Positions 40,816 through 49,327 of a DNA stretch of 64,000 nt are shown in pieces (the stretch's first letter is position 1; the number at the start of each line of letters is the position of its first letter). The notes beneath the pieces were generated by a model. The model did no database searches, was not told the origin of the DNA, and worked only from the letters and a program-made list of their open reading frames with translations. This DNA comes from Iamia sp038233075 (GTDB lineage Bacteria > Actinomycetota > Acidimicrobiia > Acidimicrobiales > Iamiaceae): positions 62,001-126,000 of the forward strand of contig JBBSMQ010000009.1 of the NCBI GenBank assembly GCA_038233075.1. Direction: 5' to 3'. A program made the position numbers and the translations under genes.

Positions 40816-43272
40816 TCAGTGGTTGCGGGCGACCGGTAGGCCGAGGACCGTCGGCAGGGTGGACCACCAGTGGTCGACGGCGGCCTCGCGAGGGGCGAGG
40901 GGAGTGGGGTCCCGGGCCAGGGCCGCGGTCACGGTGGCGAGAGATCGGGCCAGGTCGTCGGGAGCGTCGACGGCGAGGGCCTCGGGCAGGCCGGCCTGGA
41001 CGGCCAGACCCCTGGCCTTGGCCCGGTAGTAGGGCGTCCCCGCCCCCAACACCGCCGGCACCCCGGCCGCCAGCGCGAGCAGGGCGGCGTGGAACGACTG
41101 CGCCGCGACCGCCTCGGCCTGAGAGACCTCGGCCACCAGACGGCGAGCGTCGGTGCTGCACTCGACCAGGCGCCACCGCGCCCGCAGTGGTGTGGTGGCG
41201 CGGATCTCAGCCAGCGTGGCGATCTCGGGCTCCGGGTCCTGGTGGTTGAGGGCCAGGCCGACCACCTCCAAACCCCGCTCGACCGCCACGGCGTCGGCCG
41301 CCTGCGCCCAGCGCCGGGCTGACACCTGGTGCTCGTCGCCCCCGACGTAGGAGGCGCTGCGCGCCGTCACCACCAGCCGGGAGGAGGCATCGGTCGGGTC
41401 GATCTCACATGGGGCCAGACCCAGGGCATCGTCACCGGTGACCTCGATCCGTGTCGTCTCGACCCCATCGAGGGTGCGGGCCAGCGCCGCCGACTCCTCG
41501 TCGCGGCAGGCCACTGCGGCTGCCCCCGCGAGGAGCCCGGCCACCAGGCTCCGGTCGCTCCCGGCGTCGAGCGGTCCGACGCCCTGGCCCGACAGGGCGT
41601 AGGGACCGCGGGCGTGAAGGAGGGCAGCACCGAGCAGGGCGCGGGGTGCGATGAGCCCGTAGGACCACTCCGACATCAACGATCCTCCGCCGAGGAAGAG
41701 GGCAGCGTCGTAGGCGCCGGGGTCGAGGGCCCGCCAGGCACCATCGCCCACCCCTCGCCGGGTCGCGGCATCAGCCAGGGCGGCATCGACGTGTCCCAGC
41801 TGGTCGCGCTCGAGGCCCTGGAGCAGCTCGACGAGAGGGCCAAGCCACCGGACCGGTCCGAGACCGCCCGGTGGGTGGGGACCGTCGGTCACCAGGTCGA
41901 CCGCCACATCGTCGCCGAAACGGGCCCACACCCGCTCCAGGGCCCGCACGGTGATGGCGTCGTCGCCCACGTTGCCCACCCCACCCGAGGCCATCACCAG
42001 GATGCGGGCGGACGGGTTCGGCGGCGCGTCGGCGACAGGTCTGACAGGTGCCAGATCGGGCCGCAGGGCCACCGCCGCAGGGGTGGCCCAGAGCGGACCG
42101 ATCTCGGGGTCGAAGGCGACGGCGGCGACATCGTCCATCCCTCTGGCGGTGCTGGCCTCGGTGTCGGGTCGGTGTCGCCCGCCGGTGGGATCGAACACGC
42201 GAGCGACCCGGGCCGAGCCGATGCGGGGATCGCCGACGCTGTGGTGGAACGCCGTGTCCAGGTCGAGGTAGCGGCCGACGAGGGTGGGGACGAAGGCCAG
42301 GAGCCGACCCGCCTCGATGACGCGGTGCACCGCGGCCCAGTCGTCGACGTGCTCGAGGAGCGGGTCGGCCGACCAGCCTCCCATCCGGCGGAAGGCGTCC
42401 ACGTCGACCACGGCCATGGTGTCGATGTAGTTGGCGCGGAAGAGCGGAGGCGACGGTGGCTCGTTGGAGATCGGACCGCGGGCGACGCCGTGGCCATCCA
42501 CCTGGACGACGGTGCCGTAGGTGAGCGCGGCCCCGGTGGCTCGTGCCGTGCGGTAGAGCGCCACCACCCCCTCGGCCCGGGCCGTGTTGTCGGCATCGAG
42601 CTGAAAGGCATGGGATGTCGCCGCCGCGTGCAGGAGGGTGGTGCGAGCCAGGGCCAGGCCCAGGTTGACCGGCGCCCGGATGACCTCGACGCGCCGGTCC
42701 TCGACGGCCAGCTCGGCGGCCACCTCGGCGGTGCGATCTGACGAGGCATCGTCGAGGATGAGGACCTTGCCCCGCTCGTCGGGGGGCAAGGCGTCGAGCA
42801 CGGCCAGGCCGGACCGCACCGACCCGGTGAGCAGCTCGCCGTGGTTCCAGCACAGGGTGAACACCGACAGCCCCGGGGTCAGCTCCGGGGCCGGGCCGAG
42901 GGCCTCGCGGAGCGCGGCGGCGGCCTGGCGTCGCGCCGGTGCGGCCAGGGCACGATGGAGGGCGGTGGCGTGGCCGGCCACGGCGCCGTCGACCTGGGCC
43001 AGGCGCTGGGCCAGATCCTGGAGGCGGACCGTCACCAGGCCCAGCTCGTCGCCCACCGCGGTGACCCCGGCGCGGGTGGCGCCCTGGCCCGCCCACGCCA
43101 GCTCCTCCAGACGTTCGAGGGATCGCCGCAGCTCGTCCAGCGTGGCCCGGGTGTCACCCACCTCGGCCGCGACCTGGTCGACCAGTCCCGGCGCGCGCCG
43201 GGCCCGTCCCAGGTAGGCCCGGGTCCTCTGGGCGGCGCCGGGTGCCGCTTCAGGGTGCTCGGGCTCAGCCAC
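40816..43272 (-). CDS. Fusion: family 2 glycosyltransferase + polysaccharide pyruvyl transferase domain
   Basis: 818 aa. Residues about 15-110 are coiled coil (VDQVAAEVGDTRATLDELRR). Residues about 130-380 are a GT2: SVFTLCWNHGELLTGSVRSG, VLILDDASSDRTAEVAAELA, NLGLALARTTLL, and FQLDADN in the DxD position. Residues about 420-790 are a WcaK-type pyruvyl transferase domain: ILVMASGGVGNVGDDAITVR, ALFLGGGSLMSEWSYGLIAP, YALSGQGVGPLDAGSDRSL, and QAEAVAAQSFHAALLALAAG. One chain would thus add a sugar and process or pyruvylate a surface glycan. GTG at 43272 overlaps the upstream gene stop by 8 bases. The pair splits the eno-divIC-DUF501-ppx block. Confidence 0.85.
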   Translation of the reverse strand: MAEPEHPEAAPGAAQRTRAYLGRARRAPGLVDQVAAEVGDTRATLDELRRSLERLEELAWAGQGATRAGVTAVGDELGLVTVRLQDLAQRLAQVDGAVAGHATALHRALAAPARRQAAAALREALGPAPELTPGLSVFTLCWNHGELLTGSVRSGLAVLDALPPDERGKVLILDDASSDRTAEVAAELAVEDRRVEVIRAPVNLGLALARTTLLHAAATSHAFQLDADNTARAEGVVALYRTARATGAALTYGTVVQVDGHGVARGPISNEPPSPPLFRANYIDTMAVVDVDAFRRMGGWSADPLLEHVDDWAAVHRVIEAGRLLAFVPTLVGRYLDLDTAFHHSVGDPRIGSARVARVFDPTGGRHRPDTEASTARGMDDVAAVAFDPEIGPLWATPAAVALRPDLAPVRPVADAPPNPSARILVMASGGVGNVGDDAITVRALERVWARFGDDVAVDLVTDGPHPPGGLGPVRWLGPLVELLQGLERDQLGHVDAALADAATRRGVGDGAWRALDPGAYDAALFLGGGSLMSEWSYGLIAPRALLGAALLHARGPYALSGQGVGPLDAGSDRSLVAGLLAGAAAVACRDEESAALARTLDGVETTRIEVTGDDALGLAPCEIDPTDASSRLVVTARSASYVGGDEHQVSARRWAQAADAVAVERGLEVVGLALNHQDPEPEIATLAEIRATTPLRARWRLVECSTDARRLVAEVSQAEAVAAQSFHAALLALAAGVPAVLGAGTPYYRAKARGLAVQAGLPEALAVDAPDDLARSLATVTAALARDPTPLAPREAAVDHWWSTLPTVLGLPVARNH

Positions 43273-45022
43273 CGCGGGCCCCGGCGGCGAGGTCGCGGTC
43301 GGCCGACCCCCCGAGAACGTGGTCGACGGCCGGGACGAGGCGGCGAACCACCGCGGCGGGCGACAGATCCAGGTCGTCGAGCTCGTCGTCAGCCACGATG
43401 AGGGCGGCCAGGGGGGCGGCCAGGTCGGCGGCCAGGTCTCGGGCCGGGCCGTGGGGCATGACCTGGAGCGGGAGGCACCCCTGCTCGATGGTCTCGACCA
43501 GGCGGATGGGCTCCAGATCGCCGGCGGCCCGCCACCAGAGCCGGGCCCGGGCCCGGCGGAGGAGGGCTGCGACCGCGTCCCGGGGCAGGACCGGCGGGGC
43601 GTCCGGCGCCCAGGTGATGCCCGGCAGGTAGCACGCACCGGGACCGAAGCGATCGTGGCACCGCAGGGCGAGATCGGCCTGAGCGCCATCACGGGCGCCG
43701 TCGCGGAGGTGGCGCTCGATCACAGCCCACGGTCGTGACCGGGTCGGGCCGTCGGCGGCTCGGACCCGTATCCGTTGGTGGTCGGCGAGAGCGGGTCGGA
43801 GGGCCACGGTTCCCGGTCGCCAGCCCAGCGGGGCGGGGGCCGGGGCGTCGGCCCGCCCGGTGGCAGCGCGCAGGCCGGCGGCGACGCGCGTGGGCACGTC
43901 CGGGCCGACCAGACCGGGCGGGTCGTCGGTGCCCCAGCGGGTCGGGGGGTCCTCGCCGCGGCTGGTGGCCCAGGCGTCGGCCCACGCCCGGCGCAGCTCC
44001 TCGTGCTCCGGGGGCAGGTCGTCGCGGATGCCGCGGACCAGCGTGGCCAGCTCGTCGGAGACCTGGCTGTCGCGCACCACATCGAGGTCGAAGGTCCCGT
44101 CGAACCCGGCCGTCGGGTCGGGGTCGCCGACCAGCAGCAGCCCGGCCATGGTCAGCTGGCACTTGCGACAGTGGCCGCAGTTGCCAGCCACCTCACCCAC
44201 CCAGCACACCTGGAGGGTCGCCCGGGCCACGGGGTCGGTCAGCACGTGGGCCAGGCGACCATCGCGGTCACGGTCGTGGTTGCCCAGCACCACCTCGGTG
44301 CCGATGGTGGACACCGACTCGATCGCCACGGGGTCCGAGCCGATGCTGCCGGCCAGGTGGACCGGGTTGGCGCCCGCCAGCACGAGGCGGCGCAGGCCGG
44401 CCCCGATGGTGAGACCGGCGCTGATGAGCGCCGGACCGGAGGTCTCGACCCAGGGACGGAGCGGGTCGAGCAGAGGTCGGATGGTGGTGGCCAGCACCAC
44501 CAGCTCCAGCCCCAGCTCGTCGGCGACCCGCTGGTGGCCGTGGATGATCTCGGCCTCGACCGGGCGCAGGCGGTGCTCACCGTGGTGCACGGCGAGGAGG
44601 TGGGTCACCCGCTCTCCCGGTGGCTCCGCCAGCAGGTCGAGCAGGGTCGACCAGGAGTCGACGCCCCGGGTGAAGAACAGGCCGACTCCCGTCCCGCTCC
44701 CGGCCCCGGCGTAGGTCTCACCCACCTCGACCCGGATGCCGGCGGTCCCCCAGACCGACGAGAGGTGCGCGGCGAGGCGGGGGGCGCCGGCGGCCGCTCG
44801 GGAATCGACCGCTCCCTCGACCCGGAGGTCCTCGCCCCTCGCCGCCGCCACCGCGACCAGACCGGGCAGGGCGGGTGTGGCCGTGGGATCGAGGAGGTCG
44901 GCGTGGGATCGGGGCACCCGTACCTCGAGCGGCGGCAGCTCGGTGCCGTCGTCGGCGAACAGCTCGGTACGGATGGTGAGGTGACGAGCGTCGACGCGGG
45001 TGGTGGGGGGACGGGCGCGCAC
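43265..45022 (-). CDS. PP-loop-like (QueC/N-type ATPase-like) protein with zinc motif and GT-like C terminus, unknown function
   Basis: 585 aa from the GTG at 45022; a TTG at 45031 is also possible and no start has a clear ribosome site. Around 114-124, VGLFFTRGVDSWSTLLDLLA resembles the ATP-pyrophosphatase loop SGGxDSxxxL, although the SGG is TRG. HGEHRLRPVEAEIIHG, VHLAGSIGSDPVAIESVSTI and GNCGHCRKCQLTMAGLL (CxxCxxC at about 282-288) follow, as in several PP-loop families. From about 470 a different region ends with ARLWWRAAGDLEPIRLVETI and EQGCLPLQVMPHGPARDLA, like the C terminus of exostosin-type glycosyltransferases. It may modify a sugar, for example by amidation, together with its partner. 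No family is confidently assigned. Confidence 0.55.
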   Translation of the reverse strand: MRARPPTTRVDARHLTIRTELFADDGTELPPLEVRVPRSHADLLDPTATPALPGLVAVAAARGEDLRVEGAVDSRAAAGAPRLAAHLSSVWGTAGIRVEVGETYAGAGSGTGVGLFFTRGVDSWSTLLDLLAEPPGERVTHLLAVHHGEHRLRPVEAEIIHGHQRVADELGLELVVLATTIRPLLDPLRPWVETSGPALISAGLTIGAGLRRLVLAGANPVHLAGSIGSDPVAIESVSTIGTEVVLGNHDRDRDGRLAHVLTDPVARATLQVCWVGEVAGNCGHCRKCQLTMAGLLLVGDPDPTAGFDGTFDLDVVRDSQVSDELATLVRGIRDDLPPEHEELRRAWADAWATSRGEDPPTRWGTDDPPGLVGPDVPTRVAAGLRAATGRADAPAPAPLGWRPGTVALRPALADHQRIRVRAADGPTRSRPWAVIERHLRDGARDGAQADLALRCHDRFGPGACYLPGITWAPDAPPVLPRDAVAALLRRARARLWWRAAGDLEPIRLVETIEQGCLPLQVMPHGPARDLAADLAAPLAALIVADDELDDLDLSPAAVVRRLVPAVDHVLGGSADRDLAAGARGG

Positions 45023-45107
45023 CTCCGTCAACCTAGGCCCCGGTCGTGGCCCCCTGGATCGATCGACCGAGGCGGTCGAAGAGCTCCGCTTCGGGACCGA
45101 AGCCTCA

Positions 45108-45190
45108 CTAGTAGGGAACGAGGCCGCCGTCGGCCACCAGGACCTGCCCGGTGATGTCGCTGCCGGCGTGGCCCAGGCGGCTTCCCCCTC
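45108..45190 (-). pseudogene. C-terminal remnant of a short-chain dehydrogenase
   Basis: On the minus strand a 27-codon tail reads SRLGHAGSDITGQVLVADGG and then LVPY before a TAG at 45108-45110. This is the standard SDR ending (TGQxLxVDGG). No upstream SDR sequence is present; the frame is followed by unrelated DNA. It is a scar of a lost gene, located exactly at the border between the polysaccharide-like module and DUF501. Confidence 0.6.
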
Positions 45191-45246
45191 ACGGCGCCGG
45201 GTGGAGGCGTCGTCGAGGTCGCCCGGCCCGCCGGTAGCGTCGAGCC

Positions 45247-45753
45247 GTGCCCCCCTCTGACGCCGACCGTACGGCCGTGGCTGCCCTCCTCGGACGCTCG
45301 CCCGACGGGGACTTCGAGGTGGTGATCCGCCACCTCGACGGTGGGCCGGTCGTGATCCGCAACGCACCGGTGCTGCCCGACGGTCGACCCATGCCCACGC
45401 GCTACTGGCTCGTCGGAGAGCCCGAGCGGACCTGGGTGGGCCGGCTGGAGAGCACCGGCGGCGTCGACCGGGCCGAGGCCGAGATCGCCCCCGACGTGCT
45501 AGCCGCCGCCCACGCCGCCCACGCCGCCGAGCGGACGGCCGCCCTCCCCGATGGCCACCAGGGGCCCGCTCCCTCGGGCGGGGTGGCCGGCACCCGGGTG
45601 GGGGTGAAGTGCCTCCACGCCCACTACGCCTGGTGGCTGGCGGGAGGGACGGATCCGGTCGGCGCCTGGGTCGCCGCCCACCTGGACGAGGTCGACGGCG
45701 CTCCGCCCGCTCGCGGCGGCCCGGCCGTCGTCGACGCGAGCATCACGCCATGA
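45247..45753 (+). CDS. DUF501 family protein
   Basis: 168 aa. DUF501 markers are VAALLGRSPDGDFEVVIRHL, VIRNAPVLPDGRPMPTRYWL and GRLESTGGVDRAEAEI. The C-terminal segment GVKCLHAHYAWWLAGGTDPV carries a conserved Cys and His pair that could bind metal or act catalytically. The family function is unknown; it is almost always between the divIC gene and ppx in actinobacteria (Mycobacterium Rv1025). Here a 4.5-kb module separates it from divIC. The start is GTG at 45247. It overlaps ppx by 4 bases (ATGA), suggesting coupled expression with polyphosphate/ppGpp metabolism. Confidence 0.9.
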   Translation: MPPSDADRTAVAALLGRSPDGDFEVVIRHLDGGPVVIRNAPVLPDGRPMPTRYWLVGEPERTWVGRLESTGGVDRAEAEIAPDVLAAAHAAHAAERTAALPDGHQGPAPSGGVAGTRVGVKCLHAHYAWWLAGGTDPVGAWVAAHLDEVDGAPPARGGPAVVDASITP

Positions 45754-46691
45754 GCCCCGCCCCGGTCGCCGCCATCGATTGCGGCACCAACTCCGTCCGC
45801 CTCCTCGTCGCCGAGCCCGACGACCAGGGCGGGCTGCGCACCCTCGTGCGCCTCATGCGGATCACCCGCCTGGGCCAGGGCGTGGACCGCTCCGGGGTCC
45901 TCGCGCCCGAGGCGGTCGAGCGCACCCAGGCGGCGCTGGCGGAGTACCGGGCGGTGATGGACGGCCACGGGGTCGAGCCCGGGGCGGTGCGGATGGCGGC
46001 CACCTCGGCCGCCCGAGACGCCTCCGACCGGGAGACCTGGTTCGCGGCGGCCGAAGCCACCGTCGGCGCCCGCCCCGAGCTGCTCTCGGGCACCGAGGAG
46101 GCCGCCCTCTCCTTCCAAGGCGCGACGGCCGCCTTGGACCCGGCCCTCGGGCCGTTCCTCGTCTTCGACCTCGGCGGCGGCTCCACCGAGCTGGCCCACG
46201 GAACCACCGAGGTCGAGCGGTCGCTGTCGATCGAGGTCGGTTGCGTGCGCCTCACCGAGCGGTTCATCGAGAGCGACCCGCCCCGACCCGAGGAGCTGAC
46301 CGCAGCCATCTCCTACGCGGAGACGTGGTTCGACGACGTCCTCCGCGACATGCCGGGCGCCGCCGCGGCCCCGACGGTCATCGGTCTGGCCGGCACCGTG
46401 ACCACCGTGGCCGCGGTGGAGATCGGACTCGACCCCTACGACCGCGACCAGACGCACCACTTCGTCCTGACCAAAGACGCCGCCGAGGACGTGTTCCGCA
46501 CCCTCGCCACCGAGAGCCGGGTCGACCGGGTCGCCAACCCCGGGCTGGAGGAGGCCCGGGCTGATGTCATCGTGGGCGGCTGCTGCGCCCTGGTGGCTCT
46601 GTACCGGCGTCTGGGACTGGACGCGGTGCTGGTCTCCGAGACCGACATCCTCGACGGGCTAGCGGCGAGCATCCTCACGTCGCGGCCCTGA
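45750..46691 (+). CDS. ppx: Ppx/GppA family phosphatase
   Basis: 313 aa, the short actinobacterial form without the extra C-terminal domains. The ASKHA-fold motifs are AAIDCGTNSVRLLVAE (phosphate 1), AATSAARDASDRETW, and FDLGGGSTELAHG (phosphate 2), with LAGTVTTVAAVE later. It degrades polyphosphate and/or the pentaphosphate alarmone. In Mycobacterium the equivalent gene Rv1026 follows the DUF501 gene, as here. The ATG at 45750 overlaps the DUF501 stop. Confidence 0.94.
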   Translation: MSPAPVAAIDCGTNSVRLLVAEPDDQGGLRTLVRLMRITRLGQGVDRSGVLAPEAVERTQAALAEYRAVMDGHGVEPGAVRMAATSAARDASDRETWFAAAEATVGARPELLSGTEEAALSFQGATAALDPALGPFLVFDLGGGSTELAHGTTEVERSLSIEVGCVRLTERFIESDPPRPEELTAAISYAETWFDDVLRDMPGAAAAPTVIGLAGTVTTVAAVEIGLDPYDRDQTHHFVLTKDAAEDVFRTLATESRVDRVANPGLEEARADVIVGGCCALVALYRRLGLDAVLVSETDILDGLAASILTSRP

Positions 46692-46798
46692 TCACCGATC
46701 GGGTCTCAGGGAGTCTCCGACGTCGGGGCCGATGTGGTGGTGGAGCCACTACCGTCCGTCCCGCACACCACCGCGGCAGGGAGGGCAGAGGACCAGCC

Positions 46799-47470
46799 AT
46801 GCGTCGTGATCGCTCAGGCGGACCAGCTGCGCCGGCGTCAGCGGGCGCGTCCCGTCTCGGGGAGGCCGAACCCCGATCGGGTGCGCTCTTCGGCCAGCGG
46901 GTGATGCTGCGTCCCTTGGTGCTGGCCGACTTCGAGGCCTGGCGCGAGGTCCGCGTCCGTTGCCACGACTGGCTGACGATCTGGGAGCCGAGCCGCCAGC
47001 CTGGCGCCCCTGACCCGACGACCGACCGGGACGCCTTCGGCGTGCGGTGCGCGGCCCGCCAGCGGGAGCGGGCGATGGGCACCGGCCACGGCTTCGGCGT
47101 CTTCCACGAGGGCTACCTCTGCGGTGAGATCAACCTCAACAGCGTCCAGCGAGGTCCCTTCCAGAACGCGTACGTCGGGTACTGGATCGACCAGGCGGTC
47201 GCCGGTCGGGGCCTGATGGCGGAGACGGTGGTGGTGCTGGCCCGCTTCGCCTTCGAGGAGCTGGGCCTGCACCGCCTCCAGGTGTCGATCATCCCCCGCA
47301 ACCGGCCCAGTCGCCGGATCCCCGAGAAGCTGGGCCTCCGGGAAGAGGGCATCGCGCTGCGCTACCTCGAGATCAACGGCGTGTGGGAGGACCACGTGCG
47401 CTACGCCCTCACCGCCGAGGAGTGGCTCGAGCGCCGCGACGACCTCGCCAAGGAGTGGCTGACGCCGTAG
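46799..47470 (+). CDS. RimJ/RimL-type GNAT N-acetyltransferase
   Basis: 223 aa. After a 30-residue disordered start, VMLRPLVLADFEAWREVRVR begins the GNAT fold. The acetyl-CoA binding region is YWIDQAVAGRGLMAETVVVL with the R/Q-x-x-G-x-G/A equivalent (AGRGLM). The C-terminal LHRLQVSIIPRNRPSRRIPE, EKLGLREEGIALRYLEINGV and DHVRYALTAEEW are typical of RimJ. It probably acetylates an N-terminal Ser/Ala of ribosomal protein uS5, or another substrate. The start is ATG at 46799; a later start near 46886 is possible. It converges on the crotonase gene at 47516. Confidence 0.9.
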   Translation: MRRDRSGGPAAPASAGASRLGEAEPRSGALFGQRVMLRPLVLADFEAWREVRVRCHDWLTIWEPSRQPGAPDPTTDRDAFGVRCAARQRERAMGTGHGFGVFHEGYLCGEINLNSVQRGPFQNAYVGYWIDQAVAGRGLMAETVVVLARFAFEELGLHRLQVSIIPRNRPSRRIPEKLGLREEGIALRYLEINGVWEDHVRYALTAEEWLERRDDLAKEWLTP

Positions 47471-47515
47471 CGCGTTTCGTCGTCGTTCGCTCGCTGGCAG
47501 TGACGACGGGGTCCG

Positions 47516-48268
47516 CTACTTCTTTGAGATCTTGGCCTGCATTGCGGCGAGGCGTTCGGCGAAGGCGGGCTGGTGCAGCGACCACACCTGGGGCTCGAGC
47601 TCGAGCTCGACGGCCTCGGCGTGGGTGGCCACCCCTGCCATGGCCCCAAGGGTCTCCTTGACCCTCCCAACCAGGTCCCGGGGGGTGGCGGCGGCCCGTG
47701 CGGCCAGCTCGTGGGCGGTCGCCAGCAGGGACTCGTCGTCGACGCAGCGCCACACCAGCCCGGCCCGCTCCGCCTCCGCCCCGTCGAGGACCTCGCCGAA
47801 GAGCAGCGCGGCCGCGGCGACCTGGGGCCCGGTGATGCGGCGCAACATCCAGGTGTGGCCGCCGCCGGGGTGGAGGCCGAGCTGGAGGAAGCGAGTGTCG
47901 AACCGGGCCCGACGGGCCGCCAGGCGCACGTCGCAGGCCAGCGCCAGGTTCATCCCCGCCCCGACGGCGGCGCCGTTGACCGCAGCGATGGTGGGCAGGG
48001 GGCAGTGGGCGACGCGGAGGAAGCCCTCGTAGATGGCCATCAGCCCGTCGCGCTCGGAGGTGCCCAGGTCCGACAGGTCGGCGCCGGCGCAGAAGGCGCG
48101 GCCCTCGCCGGTGACCACCACCGCACCCACCTCCGGGTCGGCCTCGATGGCGTCCACCGCCGCCACCAGGTCATCGCCCAACGGGCCTCCGAGGGCGTTG
48201 CGACGATCGGGGTCGTCGAGGGTGAGCAGGGCCACCCCATCGGTGATCTCGGTGCGGACCAGGCTCAT
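47516..48268 (-). CDS. Enoyl-CoA hydratase/isomerase (crotonase) family protein
   Basis: 250 aa. Family landmarks are LLTLDDPDRRNALGGPLGDD, VVTGEGRAFCAGADLSDLG (first oxyanion loop, about 50-68) and AAVNGAAVGAGMNLALACDV (second oxyanion helix, about 94-113). The catalytic region is FLQLGLHPGGGHTWMLRRIT; Gly-Gly occupies one of the usual Glu positions, so hydratase activity may be altered. AERAGLVWRCVDDE follows. It is the last gene of a three-gene operon: acyltransferase, epimerase, crotonase, with gaps of 5 and 10 bp. Confidence 0.9.
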   Translation of the reverse strand: MSLVRTEITDGVALLTLDDPDRRNALGGPLGDDLVAAVDAIEADPEVGAVVVTGEGRAFCAGADLSDLGTSERDGLMAIYEGFLRVAHCPLPTIAAVNGAAVGAGMNLALACDVRLAARRARFDTRFLQLGLHPGGGHTWMLRRITGPQVAAAALLFGEVLDGAEAERAGLVWRCVDDESLLATAHELAARAAATPRDLVGRVKETLGAMAGVATHAEAVELELEPQVWSLHQPAFAERLAAMQAKISKK

Positions 48269-48278
48269 GAGGCGGGCG

Positions 48279-49322
48279 TCATCTCTCTACGTTGCGAACG
48301 ATGGCGGGGGAGTGGCGGAAGAACTGCTCGACGTCGTCCTGGTACTCGTAGTCGGGGTCATGGGAGCCGATGGTGCTCCGGAGCCGCACGGCCTCGATGA
48401 AGGCCTGGGTCGCCCCCGCGGTCGTGTAGGAGTACTCGAACCCGGTCTCCTTCAGACGCCGGTTGTCGATCCCACGACCGTGACGCAACAGCCCGATCAG
48501 CTCAGGGGGGATGTCGACGCCCAGACGGCGGAGTGGGGCCGTGGCCAGGTTGGTGCCCAGGAAGGGCATGGGGAAGGTGGGCTTGTCGCAGATGCGGGCG
48601 ATCTCGCTCCACGGCAGGAGACCGTCGCCGGCCACGTTGTAGATCCCGGGATGGCTCTCGCCCATGGCGAAGAGCAGCGAGCGGACCACATCGTCCTCGT
48701 GGACGAGCTGGATGCGGGGGTCGAAGCCGAGCACCGACGGCACGGCCGGGAGTCGCAGGGCCTTGCTGAACGGTGTGGACAGCCGAGGCCCGAGCACGTT
48801 GGAGAAGCGCAGCAGGGTGACCTCGACGTGCGGGTTGTCGATGGCGAAGTCACGCACGTAGCCCTCGACCTCGAGCAAGCTGCGTTCGACGGCGGTGCCG
48901 ACCGTGCTCTTGCGGCTGGTCGACTCGGTGAACCAGTTGGGGTCCCGGGGGGTGGAGCCGTAGACGAGCGCCGAGGACTTCACCACCACGTTCGACACCG
49001 TGCTGCTCGGCGTCGAGGCCGCCGCGAACAGGTTCATGGTCCCGATGACGTTGATCTCGTGGAGACGCCGCCCCGTGGCCCGGGTGCTGTCGACGAGAAG
49101 GAAGGTGTGGACGATGGTGTCGACCTGGGTGGCGGCCACGATCCGGGAGAGGATCGAGTAGTTCTCGTCGGAGCGGACGTACTCGGTGCGCTCCAGCCGG
49201 ACCTTGGGCTCTTCGGTGTCGAGCCCGATGATGATGTCGACGTCGTCGTCCTGCTCGAGAGCCTGGGCCAGGCGACCGCCCCAGAAGCTGCCCAGCCCGG
49301 TGATCAGGACGCGGCGTCCCAC
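48279..49322 (-). CDS. NAD-dependent epimerase/dehydratase (extended SDR)
   Basis: 347 aa. The Rossmann motif is RVLITGLGSFWGGRLAQALE (4-23), a TGxxGxxG variant in which Phe and Trp interrupt the glycines (TGLGSFWG). The substrate region has VVVKSSALVYG, with Ser and Tyr positioned like the catalytic pair, and a later VERSLLEVEGYV in place of a clear YxxxK. LLRFSNVLGP and YNVAGDGLLPWSEIA are typical late motifs. Homologues beside the same type of acyltransferase occur in Mycobacterium (galE2/Rv0501-Rv0502), where the function is also unresolved. It overlaps nothing but is 5 bp from the acyltransferase stop. Confidence 0.88.
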   Translation of the reverse strand: MGRRVLITGLGSFWGGRLAQALEQDDDVDIIIGLDTEEPKVRLERTEYVRSDENYSILSRIVAATQVDTIVHTFLLVDSTRATGRRLHEINVIGTMNLFAAASTPSSTVSNVVVKSSALVYGSTPRDPNWFTESTSRKSTVGTAVERSLLEVEGYVRDFAIDNPHVEVTLLRFSNVLGPRLSTPFSKALRLPAVPSVLGFDPRIQLVHEDDVVRSLLFAMGESHPGIYNVAGDGLLPWSEIARICDKPTFPMPFLGTNLATAPLRRLGVDIPPELIGLLRHGRGIDNRRLKETGFEYSYTTAGATQAFIEAVRLRSTIGSHDPDYEYQDDVEQFFRHSPAIVRNVER

Positions 49323-49327
49323 GACGC

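Noticed and set aside
45023..45107. Extension of the PP-loop gene further upstream
   Set aside because: The frame is open but composition turns into arginine/serine runs and the SDR tail occupies another frame there; a start at 45022 or 45031 is more reasonable.
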